From positions 26,725,826 through 26,789,825 of the forward strand of contig CM022949.1 of NCBI GenBank assembly GCA_012931725.1: a DNA stretch of 64,000 nt, given 5' to 3'. The position numbers and the translations under genes were made by a program. The notes below the pieces were generated by a model. The model searched no databases. It saw only the letters and a program-made list of their open reading frames with translations, and was not told the origin of the DNA. This stretch comes from Litsea cubeba. Taxonomy: Eukaryota; Streptophyta; Magnoliopsida; Laurales; Lauraceae. Below, in pieces: positions 21,528-32,924 of the stretch (within the stretch, counting starts at the first letter, position 1; each line of letters starts with the position of its first letter).

Positions 21528-24252
21528 TGTTACACCCCGACCCGAATTAATCATGTTTAGTGCTAATTAATCGTGTTTTAGTTAATTTAATTATACTTAA
21601 TTACTAATTATGGTAATTAGTCCTTATAGGTTGAGTTGGTCTTAGATAAGTGAGTTGGGACCGATTTGACTCGGTTGGTAGAGTCAAGGGCTTTTTCGTA
21701 ATTATCCATTTTCTCATTTTAAATCATATGCACGTCATTTTGGTGTCACCGCGTGTATCTTGTCGAGCACGTTAAGTTTCGTATTAGACTCTACTTCCTT
21801 TGATCAACCATGTAGTAAGTGGGCCATCATTTGACTCTTTGTGAAAATACTAGGAATTGGAGGGACTTTCTTATAAAATGGGAGCCTTATCTCTTAAACC
21901 CCACCATCCCACTCCCCCAATGTCCATCCCCCTTTTGTTGGCTACAAGGAGCTTTCCTTCCTCCCTTTTCTTCATTTTTCCTTATCTCTTCTTCAATCTC
22001 TACAAAGGTTGTGGTATGTGTATCTTGGAACAAGGCTTGAGTCATCCTCATCTTCATCTTCTCCATCTTCTTTTACTAAGTTGTTGAGAAGGACCCATCT
22101 CCATCATCTCCAATCCTCCCAAATTCAAAATCCTTGCTAAGAAGTAAGCATCAAACCCTTGGTTTAGGTTCTTGGGTTATATTAGAGTCAAGGAGACTCA
22201 TGTTCTTACATGCATACATTCTTATCATCTTTTTTACGAAATTTCTTCTTGTTAGGGTTTGTTATTTGGGGGTTTTGGGTTCTTTTGAGCAAGTTGTGAA
22301 GAAAGAGCTTGATTTGGGGCAAGTATATGCTTAATTTGGAATGCATGTTGTCCATTCATTGATTGATTCAAATAAATCCATTCCTTTGATAATTCTAGCT
22401 TCTTAACGGCATATGATTAGCTTAGTTTCTTTTGGAGTTATTTTGATGAAGATGTATTGAGTGATGAATGTGTTGCAATATGGGAGCAAGGAGGCTCTTT
22501 GGTACAGGTTGTAAGTTGGAGGGAGTATGAGAAGGGATTGGAAGGAGGAAACATGAAAAATTCTGGAATGTGGAATTCTGGAGCGTTCGCTCGAGCGGAC
22601 AAGGGCTCGCTCGAGCGCACTGCTCTCTGGATGTGCTGGCTCGAGCAGTTATGACCTCGCTCGAGCGGACCCCTTCTCTGGATGACCCCACTCGAGCGGA
22701 CATGAGCCCGCTCGAGCCGACCTGATGCTGAATGTTAGGGTCCCTTTTGACCCAATTTAAGGGTGGAATATCACCCCTAACTTATATTAACCATAATTAT
22801 GGAGCACACCTTAACCAATAGTTGATTAAGACCCCAAAGACCCTTATGACCTTAAAATGGAACCTTTAACCTCCTTCATTGGTCTAATGGAAATCATCAG
22901 TCTAACACTATGCCATGAGGGTAAGTTTAGAAATTCAACGTATTTCTCATAATAAGTGACACTCAAACAAGATAGTAGTACGTTGACCTTCTGAAACTAC
23001 CTTATATTGGACGGTGAGAGACTATGAGTAATATTTTAGAATTGGCTAGTAAACTGTCTTGATTCCTCTAAACCTATTACATTTCATATTGAAGTCAGAT
23101 TTCCTTATTGATATCAATTCTGGGTAATTAATTAGTTGCATCATTAGTATCAACTGTGATTATTTCATTCATTCTCAAATTGTTGTTATTTAATTGTCTT
23201 ACAACTGTTTCGGTATTTGATGGGGATTTGAATTGAGTAAGTAGCTGTATATATGTGATTACTATTTAATTCGACTGTGAACAATTCAAGTTAAACTTAC
23301 TCAAATTCGATTATTATTCGATTCGATCGATTCGGCACTACTTAGCTTCGATCCTGTGATACCCGACGGGGTTGAACTTGGTTTAGTTATTCGAGACTAC
23401 TACAGTAAGTCATCTGGAGCACTGGAACTTCAGAACCGGGTAGCCAACTAGCCTTTGGCCAGGCAGCTGGTGACATCCTAACTATATTCGCTCTATTTTG
23501 AGAGGATGAGTTCAAATCCAAATTAATGTGTTTTATTTCCTCTTTGATTCGTAAAGCATAAATTATTCGATTTTTTCACAATTGCCTAGTTATTACTTGA
23601 ATTGACATCTGTTAATCAATTGTCATTTAATTTGCTTTGAAACATTATGTATTTTCTCATTAATGCCTGTACTTGCCAATTCGTCGTATTTGAGGTACTA
23701 CTCTTGGTGTCACAGACGCAGGTGCAGCTCCCGGCCTTGAGGAGGACCAGGAGGGAGAGGAGGAGACCGAGGAGGTTCCTCTAGGACTCGAGGAGTGGTC
23801 GGGCAATGGGCCATTGTAGATACTTCTCCATTGGAGAGCGTTGTGTACATTTTGAGAGCTCTAAAGTTAGAGTGTGACTAGCCCCTTTTTGTGTGGGTCA
23901 CACTCAGCTTTTCAGTTATACTTTTGTTTATACTTTTGGTATAGTTATGCATGGTACTTTTATAAATCCTCTTTTGTAAATCAATGTATATACACGTCTA
24001 ATTCTTTTGTATAAACTTGAACGTTTAATTGGACCGAATGAGAAATGATACCTTGATGTGTATGTAATTACAGCTTCCGCTATTTTTAAATGTTATGGAT
24101 AGGTTTTAGTGAGCTTGACTCACAAGTGGAAAAAGTTGTTTTCTCCTTCATGCATTGTATTTGACTCGAGGTCGGTACAATATCACGGGAGTACGTGTGT
24201 CTCACCTCGGGGATTACCCTAGGCCAGGGTGATTCGGGACCGGGATGTGACA
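21528..24252 (+). repeat. 5' LTR of gypsy family A
   Basis: 2725 bp, TGTTACACCCCGACC to CCGGGATGTGACA. A TATAAAA at 21872-21878 is the best promoter candidate. The CTCGAG palindrome array lies at 22589-22716. The reverse complement of its end (TGTCACATCCCGGTCCCG) matches the style of the minus-strand LTRs at 3817, 36809, 52085, 55213 and 61063, so these families are related at their termini. Confidence 0.85.
22589..22716. repeat. Palindrome array, core CTCGAG (six sites)
   Basis: Six GCTCGAGC-type sites (best TCGCTCGAGCGG) have centres near 22592.5, 22612.5, 22642.5, 22662.5, 22693.5 and 22713.5. Spacing is 20, 30, 20, 31 and 20 bp. The array starts 1061 bp into the LTR and about 710 bp downstream of the TATA candidate, so it should be transcribed. 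Confidence 0.9.
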
Positions 24253-24262
24253 TACGTTAGTA

Positions 24263-24276
24263 TGGTATCCGAGCCC
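24263..24276 (+). other. Primer-binding site of gypsy family A
   Basis: TGGTATCCGAGCCC lies ten bases after the LTR. It differs by one base from the TGGTATCAGAGC complement of initiator tRNA-Met that many plant LTR elements use. Confidence 0.7.
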
Positions 24277-24454
24277 ACTGAAGGTCTTTCTAAAGGACTA
24301 AGTAACCATTTGGAATCGTTGTGAGGATGCGTTGGAACCGATTAAGGGTGTAGATTTGTCCGGATTATGTTAGTATTGTGTCTATTGTTAGTATTGTGAG
24401 GAGAGGGAGTTAGAGTACGGTCCTAACTCAACTTTGAAATTATTTTGCAGATAA

Positions 24455-25600
24455 ATGGCGTCCGGCTCCGGAAGTGGAAACAATGGTGGGAACAACGAAT
24501 CTCACCACTATGATTCATTTGGTTGATTGAAAATGATCCTCCAAACCCGGATGCTCGTCTGATGATGCTCATGGAGCAAGAGGCCAAGAAAAACGAGCAT
24601 ATAGCTTTACTGATGGCTGGACAAGGACATCCAAGCACAAGACCACATGTTGTTATCCAATCGAGGGACAACAATCCGAACTCATTGTATGAGACGTTTC
24701 GAAAGAGGGGAGCTACAAAATTCTATGGAAATGAAGGTGTTGTAAAAGCAGATGAGTAGCTAGATCACATTGGTGATGTTTTTGAAATTTTCATATGTGA
24801 CAATAAGCAAAGAGTAGTACTTACCGCTTCGATGTTTAGGGATACAGCCAATACATGGTGGAAAAGTGTGAGGGATTCTTTCAAGTTATTGCCTAATGCC
24901 ACCATATGGGAGACATTGAAGAAATAGTTCCACAGGAAGTTTATACCTAATCACGTGCGAAGGAAGAAGCAAAATGAATTCTTGACCTTGCAATAAAATC
25001 AAATGACCATGACGGATTATGTACACACCTTTCTGCAATTATCTAAGTATGTTGAAAACTTGATAAATACTGAAGAGAAGAAGGTGGACAGATTTATTGA
25101 TGGTGTGAACCCAGCCTATGTGGAGCATGTAGTGATGCTGTGGATCGAGGCTTCTCTGCAGAAGTAGCATTGAGGAAAAGGACCAACGACTTCAAAAGAA
25201 ATCCATCTTACTCTGGAAAATGACAACAACATAAGAGACAGAAGGGTGTGGTAATTGGTGCACCTAAATGTGATACGTGTGGTAAGGGACACCTGACTGA
25301 GAGATGTTGGAGGAACACATGGGCATGCATCATATGTGGATCGATGGAACACCGAGCAGCGGCTTGTCCCAGAGATAGGTGGCTACAAGGCACCTCAATA
25401 GCAACCTCCTCAGCAGCAAGCCAGACCAGCACTCCTAGCCCCACCACAGCGATTGGCACTACCAGAACCCCCTCCGAGACAACAGCAACAACAACAAGAA
25501 GGCAGGCTAGGACAACAATGCTAACAGGCCAGACAGCGACCACAACAAGTAGGGAGAATCTATGCAATGGATCATTAGCAGGCGGAAGCAGCTGGAAATG
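24455..25600 (+). pseudogene. Gypsy gag remnant with zinc knuckles
   Basis: Starts MASGSGSGNNGG and is soon broken by a stop and frameshift. A matrix/capsid-like stretch follows: FRKRGATKFYGNEGVVKADE, then LDHIGDVFEIFICD and TASMFRDTANTWWKSV. The TWW and VFEIF motifs mark Del/Tekay-type gag. After several stops (for example near 24757 and 24925) two CCHC-like knuckles appear, CDTCGKGHLTERC and CIICGSMEHRAAAC (about 25270-25370), which bind genomic RNA. A Thr/Ser-rich tail follows. Non-functional. Confidence 0.75.
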
Positions 25601-25602
25601 TT

Positions 25603-27039
25603 GTGGAAGGTACCATTTTGATGTGTACTAGAAATGCTAGGATCTTATTTGATTCGTGGTTTACACCTTCATTTGTGGCGCCTCACTTTGCTTGTGATCT
25701 TCAGCAACCACCGGAGTTGCTACCATTAGTATTAATGGTGACTACCCCAGTGGGTAAACGAGTAGCTTGCGAGAACTACTATCCTAATTGTAGTGTTAAG
25801 ATCGGGGGATTGCTAATGCCAGCGGATTTGATAATTCTGGCGATCCACGACTTCGACGTCATCCTTGGGATGGATTGGCTCGATAAACATCGGGCTTGTG
25901 TGGATTGTTTCCACAAAACTATCACCTTCAAGCTGGAGGAACCCAAAACAAATGTGATATTTGAGCGTGTGTGGAGAGAGAAGTCCAACACCGGACTAGT
26001 GTCAACATTGGACGCCGTGAAGCTTCTAGAGAATGGCTGTGAAGGCTACTTTGCTTTTATTTCCGAGAAGAAACCACTTGAGAAGCTAGAGGAGATCCCG
26101 GTAGTGTGTGATTTTTCAGATGTATTTCCAGATGAGGTTCCAGGGTTACCTCCAGCTAGGGAAGTAGACTTCCCTATTGATTTAGTACCAAGTACTGCTC
26201 CAATTTCAAAGGCTCCTTATAGAATGGCTCTAGCAGAACTCAGATAATTGAAGGAGCAATTGCAAGACTTGTTAGACAAGGGACTTATACGCCCTAGTAT
26301 CTCACCGTGGGGAGCTCCGGTGTTATTCGTGAGGAAGAAATATGGCACTCTTCGGATGTGTATAGATTACAAGCAGATTAATCAAGTGACGATAAAGAGC
26401 AAGGACCCATTGCCTCGAATTGATGAACTATTTGACCAACTTCAGGGAGCAGCTTACTTTTCTAAGATTGACCTTAGATCCGAGTACCATTAGTTGAGAG
26501 TCCGTGAGCAAGATATATATATATATATATATTTTTTTTTTGCTAACCGGGGGTATCCAAGATCTCTTAGAGCACCTGACTAAATCCCCCGGGGCGGTGG
26601 CCTCCCCCTGTTTCCACTCACCGGGCTCGTTGGGCTAGGAAGCCTAGCCTGGGGTTCCAACACTTGGTGGGATTCGATGCTGAGACCTCCGGGTGGTTAC
26701 GGAGTGCCCCAACCAACTACTCTACCAAGCGTTGGTCGTGAGCAAGATATTGAGAAGACAGCTTTTAGGATGAGGTATGGCCACTATGAATTTCTCATTA
26801 TGCCATTTGGTCTAACCAATGCACCGGCAGTTTTATGGCGTCGATGAATATGATCTTTGCTCTTTATCTAGATCAGTTTATTGATATTTTTATTAATGAC
26901 ATTTTGGTATACTCAAAGTCATGGGAAGAACATGCAGATCATCTTAGATCATCGCTTCAGCTTTAAGGATTCATCAGTTGTATGCTAAACTTGAGAAGTG
27001 TGATTTTTGGCTTGAATAAGTAGCTTTTTGGGGGCATAT
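25603..27039 (+). pseudogene. Gypsy protease and reverse transcriptase remnant, 5' part
   Basis: The open stretch 25603-26247 carries a retropepsin-like start in which the active-site triplet DSG reads DSW (ILFDSWFTPSFV). It then has DFDVILGMDWLDKH and the linker into RT (FPDEVPGLPPAREVDF). A stop at 26245 precedes RT blocks KEQLQDLLDKGLIRPS, PWGAPVLFVRKK and FSKIDLRSEYH; a second stop follows at 26491. After the SINE, RT resumes at REQDIEKTAFRMRYG and MPFGLTNAPA, with a one-base frameshift near 26832. The catalytic box reads FINDILVYSK, so the first Asp of the DD pair is Asn. The segment ends at FLGH, where the copia element is inserted. The enzyme is inactive. Confidence 0.85.
26517..26736 (-). 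mobile_element. tRNA-derived SINE in gypsy RT
   Basis: A 220-bp insertion flanked by 14-bp duplications CGTGAGCAAGATAT (26503-26516 and 26737-26750). On the minus strand it begins ACCAACGCTTGG and has an A-box-like TGGTAGAGTAGTTGG and a B-box-like AGCATCGAATCCC. Its tail is an A run followed by TA repeats (T run and TA repeats at 26517-26541 on plus). Long duplications, pol III boxes and an A-rich tail are the marks of a SINE mobilised by LINE machinery. Removing it and one duplication restores the RT reading REQDIEK. Confidence 0.9.
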
Positions 27040-29094
27040 TGAAAGAAATTGCGATTCAGATCTGAAACTTCTCATAAAGAGACTACTATGGCTGATGCAA
27101 AGCATGACAGATTTTAAAAAATCTGATTTTCTGCACTATGTAGCGGAAATCAGCCATAAAGAATCGCATAGAAACTCCATTAAATCATGACCAACATGTG
27201 TCTAATTAATAGGGATGATAGAAGACTATTACCTCGAAGATTTGTAGACTTCAAATCTCTGAAAAAATAGATCCAAAGGCGCGAACTCAGACTTGCAATT
27301 TGCAAACAAGTTGCTGGAATTTTCCTGCACTAGTATTGCCTTTGATCTTCTCCTCTATCTCACTTCCAAATCTGATTGGCTAAGATGGTGGGATCTTAAT
27401 CTAGGTATTAAGAACTATTTCTCTAAGGGAAAATCTCAGACCTTAAGCCTTCTTCAATCAAGAAGAGAACCTTTCCAAGGCTGGACGTGTGGGGCTCTCC
27501 TTGTGCTCACAAATTGTTTCACAAAGTGTGTTGTGAAACTTGCAAAGGCATTCTTCTTAGCTTCCTTGTTATGGACGTCCAAAGGGGATGGTTCTCCTTT
27601 TATAGAAACTATGGGAAGCCTTTCCTATTTAGTTATCTCTCCTTATTCTAATTTATGTCCAAAAAGGAAAGACTTATTTCCTTTAAGAAACACTCTAATT
27701 AGAAAAGGAAACCAAAAGGAACTTTCCATACAATTAGTAATACTAGTTGTAGAACACTTACTAATTTTAAGTTCCTAATCCAAAAAGGAAACTAACTCAT
27801 AGGAATACTAATCCAAATAGGAGTCCAACTTTCCAAGTAGAGTCCTACTCAAAGTTGGAAACCTTACCCATGGAAATCCTATTATGGACATCCCACATAT
27901 CAATGCACACCATGGCCCACATATAATTTATCTAGAGTTAAATTCATGTATGCCATCAAAGGCCTATTTGAATTTAAACTCAAAATTATTTTTCCACTAA
28001 AATAATTCATCCTTATGTTATATAAACATCTTAGGAATCCATGCCAATCTTGGTAAGTGACTAGAGAAGGGACCAAAAGACATATTTGCCATTGGCTCCC
28101 AAAATGACCAAAATGTCCATGCTAAACCCATAGCAACATTAAGACCATTTTAACCTTAACTCATTCCACGAAAGAGTTATGGTTGAACTCCAAGGACAAA
28201 TATAATAAGCTCGTCATAAGATGACGGTTGTCTTCGACCTACTAAGTGTAATGACCTGAATGCCCCTCTATGTAACATCCATAATCGAGTCAGGTTATCA
28301 CATGTACTATCAACCTTCCCGATTACATCTAAACCTTAGAACTTCATATCCTTAACATAATCATCATTCGAATATCATTCTCTTGATCCAGGGAGCGACC
28401 CACAAGTTCAATATCCATATGGAACATCCATATACTAAGATCTTAGATTTTGATGATTAATCGGATAATTCTAAGGGGACGATTATTCCATCATCAGATG
28501 GCATAGATTCTATATTGCATCTGCACGTCCCAACTGATCAAGTCCGAGTACCCAAAACACAGAGCTGTTGACCCATGAATAGAATCTCACCCATAGTGAA
28601 TTAAAGCACAAGAACTTGACTTCGTCAGTTCATCCACAAATGCTCAAGATTAAGAGCACCGGTTACTTAGTAGCATGAGGTGACTTGATCTCTTTTCTGT
28701 GATAGTACTATTTTAGAGATCACACCTACAACGGTCCTGTTCAATGCATGACACATGCACTAATGAGATAGATCCGGGAAAGGCCTCCCATGACTTAGGT
28801 ATGTCACCCTATATAGGAGAGTATCTCATTATAACTTCTACCAAGATGAAGTGCCCAGCTCCATCTTTCAGTTATGAACAAATATGATGTTTCCAGTTGT
28901 CCATGAATAAGACCTATCTGTGTGTAGACACTACACACCTAATTCATTTACTAGAAACAATGGGCCTTACGCAACCATACATATATACATGTTTAAGCAT
29001 AAAAGAGTCTTTTCATTAAATAACCAGTTAAATATCCAGTAACAAAAGATGAGAATGCAGCTAGTGGGCTTTAGGGCATACACCAATCCCAACA
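27040..29094 (-). repeat. 3' LTR of the Angela-like element
   Basis: 2055 bp. It abuts a purine-rich tract on the minus strand (GCAAGTGGGAGTTTG, about 29094-29108). A 161-codon open frame within it recurs in the other LTR because the LTRs are copies, and is not a gene. Confidence 0.92.
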
Positions 29095-29108
29095 AACTCC
29101 CACTTGCA

Positions 29109-29603
29109 CTAAAGATCACTGCTTCCTAACCTAACACCCATAGACTCAACATGAGAAGTGAAGACTTTCTCAGTAAGAGTCTTAGTGAATGGGTTAGCTA
29201 AGTTATTTGCTGAAGCGATGTACTCCACCACTATCTCTCCATCCTGAATGAATTCTCGGATCAAGTGGTACTTTATCCGAATGTGCTTGTCTTTCTTGTG
29301 ATTCCTAGGCTCTTTGCACTGTGCTACAGCACCAGTGTTATGACAATCGGTTTTTGCACTGCAGGAACAACTCCTATTTCCAACAGGAATTTTCTGAGCT
29401 ATACTGCTTCCTTCGCAGCTTCCGATGCCGCCACATACTCTGACTGAAAGGTTAGCATATAATCTTTCGTTCTCCGAAGATACTTGAATATATGTTTTAA
29501 CAGCTGTCCAATGCATAGGTCCAGGGTTTGACTGATATCTGCTAACCATGCCAACGGCAAAGCAAATATCTGGTCTATAACATAGCATACATGAGGCTTC
29601 CAA
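29109..29603 (-). pseudogene. Copia RNase H remnant with internal deletion
   Basis: The frame begins in the RT-RNase H connection (LCYRPDICFAVGMVSRYQS) and drifts out of register after VKTYIQV. In another frame the DNA reads YLRRTKDYMLTF followed directly by SEYVAASEAAKEAV. The block that normally separates these, with the GYTDSDF and SGY(V/I)F motifs that hold catalytic acids of copia RNase H, is missing. The tail IKYHLIREFIQDGEIVVEYI and NNLANPFTKTL is the normal C-terminus. Removal of RNA from the RNA-DNA hybrid would therefore fail. Confidence 0.85.
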
Positions 29604-29613
29604 CAGCGAATGC

Positions 29614-30342
29614 TTATGGAACTCTCCTCATGGTCTCTATCTCTTCAGATGTCTTTGGACATTGATCTCGGGACAGTGGTACTCCATGTCTAGAAGGTAG
29701 GAGGCCCTTCTTGGAGTCATGCATGTTAAACTTGACCAATATCTTCTCAATGTAAGAAGATTGGGATAGGGCTAACATCTTATTCTTGCGATCACGCAAA
29801 AGCTTGATCCCTAAGATATAGCTGGCCTCACCCAAATCCTTCATCTGAAATTGAGAGGAGGATAACCAAACCTTTGTGGATAAACCTACATCATTTCCTA
29901 TGAGTAATATGTCATCTACATATAGAACCAAAAATGCAACTGCTTTCCCATTTCCTTTCTTATACACACATGGTTCATCAATGTTTTGATCAAAGCCAAA
30001 GGATTTGACTGCCTGATTAAACTTGATGTTCCATGCTCTAGATGCTTGCTTAAGTCCATAGATGGACTTCTTAAGTTTACAAACCATGTTATCTTGGCCA
30101 CTAGCAATGAAGCCCTCTGGTTGCATCATATAGATGCATTCGTCAAGACTTCCATTAAGAAAAGCTGTCTTGACATCCATCTGCCATATCTCGTAGTCAT
30201 AATGACATGCGATGGCCAAGAGAATCCTTATGGACTTAAGCATAGCCACTGGTGAAAAGGTTTCCTCATAATCGATACCTTCTTTCTGAGTATATCCTTT
30301 CGCCACCAGTCTTGCTTTGAAGGTTTCCACCTTCCCATCCAC
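29614..30342 (-). pseudogene. Copia reverse transcriptase segment (Angela-like)
   Basis: A 242-codon uninterrupted stretch with the copia RT blocks: FKARLVAKGYTQKEGIDYEE, QMDVKTAFLNGSLDE, YGLKQASRAWN and the catalytic YVDDILLIGND. It continues to SQSSYIEKILVKFNM and ends in frame at RRVP, just before the RNase H connection. This domain would copy RNA to DNA. The segment itself looks intact, but the polyprotein is cut upstream by a TGA at 30412 and continues in a different frame downstream. Confidence 0.85.
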
Positions 30343-30411
30343 TCCTCTCTTTCTCTTGTAGATCCACTTGCACCCTATGGGTTTGATCCCTTCAGGTGCA
30401 TCTACAAGTTC

Positions 30412-31131
30412 TCAGACTTGATTGGAATACAAAGAATCCATTTCAGATTTCATTGCTTGCTGCCACATGTCAGCATCTATATCCGTTACTGCTTCATCAT
30501 AACTAGTAGGATCCTCAACCAGATCTTCAGAGTCTGTCTTAAAAGACACTCCTAGATATCTTTCTGGTTGTCTAGAAATTCTCCCACTACGACGAGGCTC
30601 CGGAGTGTTCAAAGGAATATCTTGTTCATCTACTGCCTCAGGATCTGGTACAGATGTTATAGGAGATCCCGGAAGAATCTCCTCAAGGGTTTCTTTACAA
30701 CTAAGCTCTTGGTGCATCATACAATCATCCTCCAAGTACCTAGCATGAGTGCTGATGAGCACTTTTTGCTCCTTTGGATGATAAAAGATGCCACCTCTCG
30801 TTCCCTTAGGATATCCAATGAAGTAGCACATTTCCGATCTGGGTTCTAGCTTGGTAGCTTTATCATTCAGTACATAGGCTGGACAACCCCAAATGTGGAT
30901 ATGATTTAAACTAGGTTTTCGACCTGTCCATATTTCTTGTGGTGTCCTAGGTACTGACTTAGATGGTACCAGATTTAAAATGTATGCTGCTGCTTCTAAG
31001 GCATATCCCCAAAAAGATATAGGTAGGGTTGCATGACTCATCATGGACCTTACCATATCAAGAAGGGTACGGTTTCTTCTCTCCGCTACACCATTTTGCT
31101 GGGGTGTACCCGGTGCAGACAACTGAGACAC
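30412..31131 (-). pseudogene. Copia integrase C-terminal half and linker
   Basis: The frame holds the third acidic residue of the DDE core in TPQQNGVAERRNRTLLDMVR, then the WGYALEAAAYILNLVPSKSV and IWTGRKPSLNHIHIWGC blocks. A hydrophilic linker (RRSGRISRQPERYLG) leads towards RT. It ends SLYSNQV and TGA at 30412-30414, where related elements continue with Trp; TGG to TGA is the simplest reading. Upstream it connects in frame, through a TGA where GGEY is normally preceded by Arg, to the N-terminal half. Confidence 0.8.
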
Positions 31132-31185
31132 AATCCCATGTTGTGTGAGGTACTCCTTGAACTCACCCAGGAGGTACTCGCCACC

Positions 31186-31932
31186 TCAATCAGATCGAAG
31201 GGCTTTGATATGTTTTCCTAGTTGTAGCTCCGCCTCAGCCTTGAATTGTTTGAACTTATCAAACGCCTCAGACTTGCGTCGCATTAGGTATACATATCCA
31301 TATCTAGAGTAATCATCGGTGAAGGTGATGTAATACTCATACCCTCCTCGAGCCGGTTTGTTCATAGGACCACACACATCAGTGTGAATCAATTCTAACA
31401 ACTCCTTTGACCTTAGTCCCTTTCCAGAGAATGACCGTTTGGTCATCTTTCCCTTGAGACAAGATTCGCACTGAGGAAAAGGTTCGAAATCTAATGAGCT
31501 CAAGGGCCCATCTTCTACCAACCTCTGAATCCGTTTTGGGTTAATGTGACCCAAACGTAAGTGCCAAAGATATGTGTCATTGATTGAAGATACCTTCCTC
31601 TTAAGGGAAGTTGAGCTTTCTTGTTGTATATTATGCAGTGTAGGAGCAACAGGATATATATAAAATAAGTTGTCATGTATTCTACCGGAACATATAATAT
31701 TTCCATCTCTACTGATATCAATACCAGAATGGAAAGAAACTGAATAATTAAATTCAATTAATCTGGAAACTGAAATTAAATTCTTCCTCATGTCCGGAAC
31801 ATAGAAAACATTATTTAAAACTAATATCCTATTACATGGAAAATGTAAGGTAACAACTCCTACTGCAACTGCCCAAACTTTAGCTCCAGTTCCGACTCTA
31901 AAGGCAAATTCTCCTTTCTCAATTCTCTGCAT
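31186..31932 (-). pseudogene. Copia integrase N-terminal half, protease core missing
   Basis: Starts RIEKGEFAFRVGTGAKV, which in this lineage follows the protease. It continues with VLNNVFYVPDMRKNLISVSR and the HHCC zinc region (HLRLGHINPKRI, CESCLKGKM). The first two catalytic acids are in IHTDVCGPMN and DDYSRYGYVYL. It ends in a TGA at 31186 inside RSD-GGEY, consistent with a CGA to TGA change at a methylatable CpG. The expected protease motif (D-S-G-A) should lie between the gag end and RIEKGEF, but the frames simply overlap there, so it has been deleted. Confidence 0.82.
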
Positions 31933-32803
31933 TATCTGAAACCCCTTTCTTAACTGAGGCTAGGAACTTGGGACAATCTTTCTTCCAATGACCTTTGAGG
32001 CCACACTTGAAGCATTTCCCTTTGGGCTTTCCATCTGTACCCTTATCCTTCTTATTACCAGCATTGTCCTTTTTCTGCCCTTTTCCCTTATTCTGCTTCT
32101 TCTTGAACTTCTTCCCTTTCGGGTTCAGTTTAGAGGAAGACTGGAAAAAATGAGCTTGGGCTTTGGGCTTCATGATAGCCTCTGCCGCCTGGAGTTCTTT
32201 CATTAACTCAGGTAGAGTCATGTCCATCTTGCTCATATTGAAATTGAGCTTGAACTGATTGAAAGATTCCGACAGAGTTTCGAGAATCATGTCAGTCTGA
32301 CTCCCTGCATCAATCTCAGCCCCTAGAATCTCAGCTTCATTGAAACAATCTATCATCTTGAGCATATGCTCTCTGACAGGTGTTCCCTCAGCCATCCTAG
32401 CATTCATGATGGTCCTCATAGCAGCTTGCCTAGCTGGCCTGCTCTTGTCTGCGAACATCTCAGACAAGGACATCATGATTTCATAGGCTGTGTCCATTTG
32501 CTCGTGCTGTGTTTGCAACACGTTGGACATGGAAGCGAGCATGTAGCATTTAGCCATGCTATTCGCTTTCTTCCATTTCTTCTCAGCCTCTCGCTGGTCA
32601 TCAGTAGAATTAGCATCAATTTCGGGACAGTTTTCCAGCAAGACATACTTGTACTCCTCGGCTGTGAGTACTATGTCAAGATTTCTTTTCCAGTCTACGT
32701 AGTTAGGGCCAGTCAGTTTATTCTCACGAAGAATGCACATCAACGGACTAAAAGAATCTCTACCCATCTCTTTCTGGATATAAAACGGTTTATAATTAGA
32801 CAT
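31919..32803 (-). CDS. Copia gag protein (Angela-like)
   Basis: An intact 294-codon gag frame. It opens MSNYKPFYIQKEMGRDSFSP, followed by the capsid-like region with KLTGPNYVDWKRNLDIVLTA, YKYVLLENCP, MLASMSNVLQTQHEQMDTAY and LKLNFNMSKMD-type blocks. A Lys-rich stretch and one CCHC knuckle, CFKCGLKGHWKKDC (about residues 263-276), follow. Gag packages the element RNA into cytoplasmic particles. The frame stops at AEN shortly after the knuckle because of the deletion that removed the protease, so gag is separated from pol. If expressed, this gag could still form particles and serve other copies, or this copy could use a partner's pol. Confidence 0.85.
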   Translation of the reverse strand: MSNYKPFYIQKEMGRDSFSPLMCILRENKLTGPNYVDWKRNLDIVLTAEEYKYVLLENCPEIDANSTDDQREAEKKWKKANSMAKCYMLASMSNVLQTQHEQMDTAYEIMMSLSEMFADKSRPARQAAMRTIMNARMAEGTPVREHMLKMIDCFNEAEILGAEIDAGSQTDMILETLSESFNQFKLNFNMSKMDMTLPELMKELQAAEAIMKPKAQAHFFQSSSKLNPKGKKFKKKQNKGKGQKKDNAGNKKDKGTDGKPKGKCFKCGLKGHWKKDCPKFLASVKKGVSDNAEN

Positions 32804-32924
32804 GCAGTATATATGTAATATGCATATGGTGCTTGTTACAAAAGGAAAAACAAAGCACGAAAACTTTTTACATCATTCAACCCCAATTATAATGTATCAG
32901 TGTTTCAACCTCCTCATAGACCCT

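Noticed and set aside
22422..22703. Frames with recurring RSSEP-like phrases across palindrome arrays (also at 38710, 54078, 56968 and 62656)
   Set aside because: The repeated residues follow from translating GCTCGAGC arrays. Frames are short, on varying strands, and lack other similarity.
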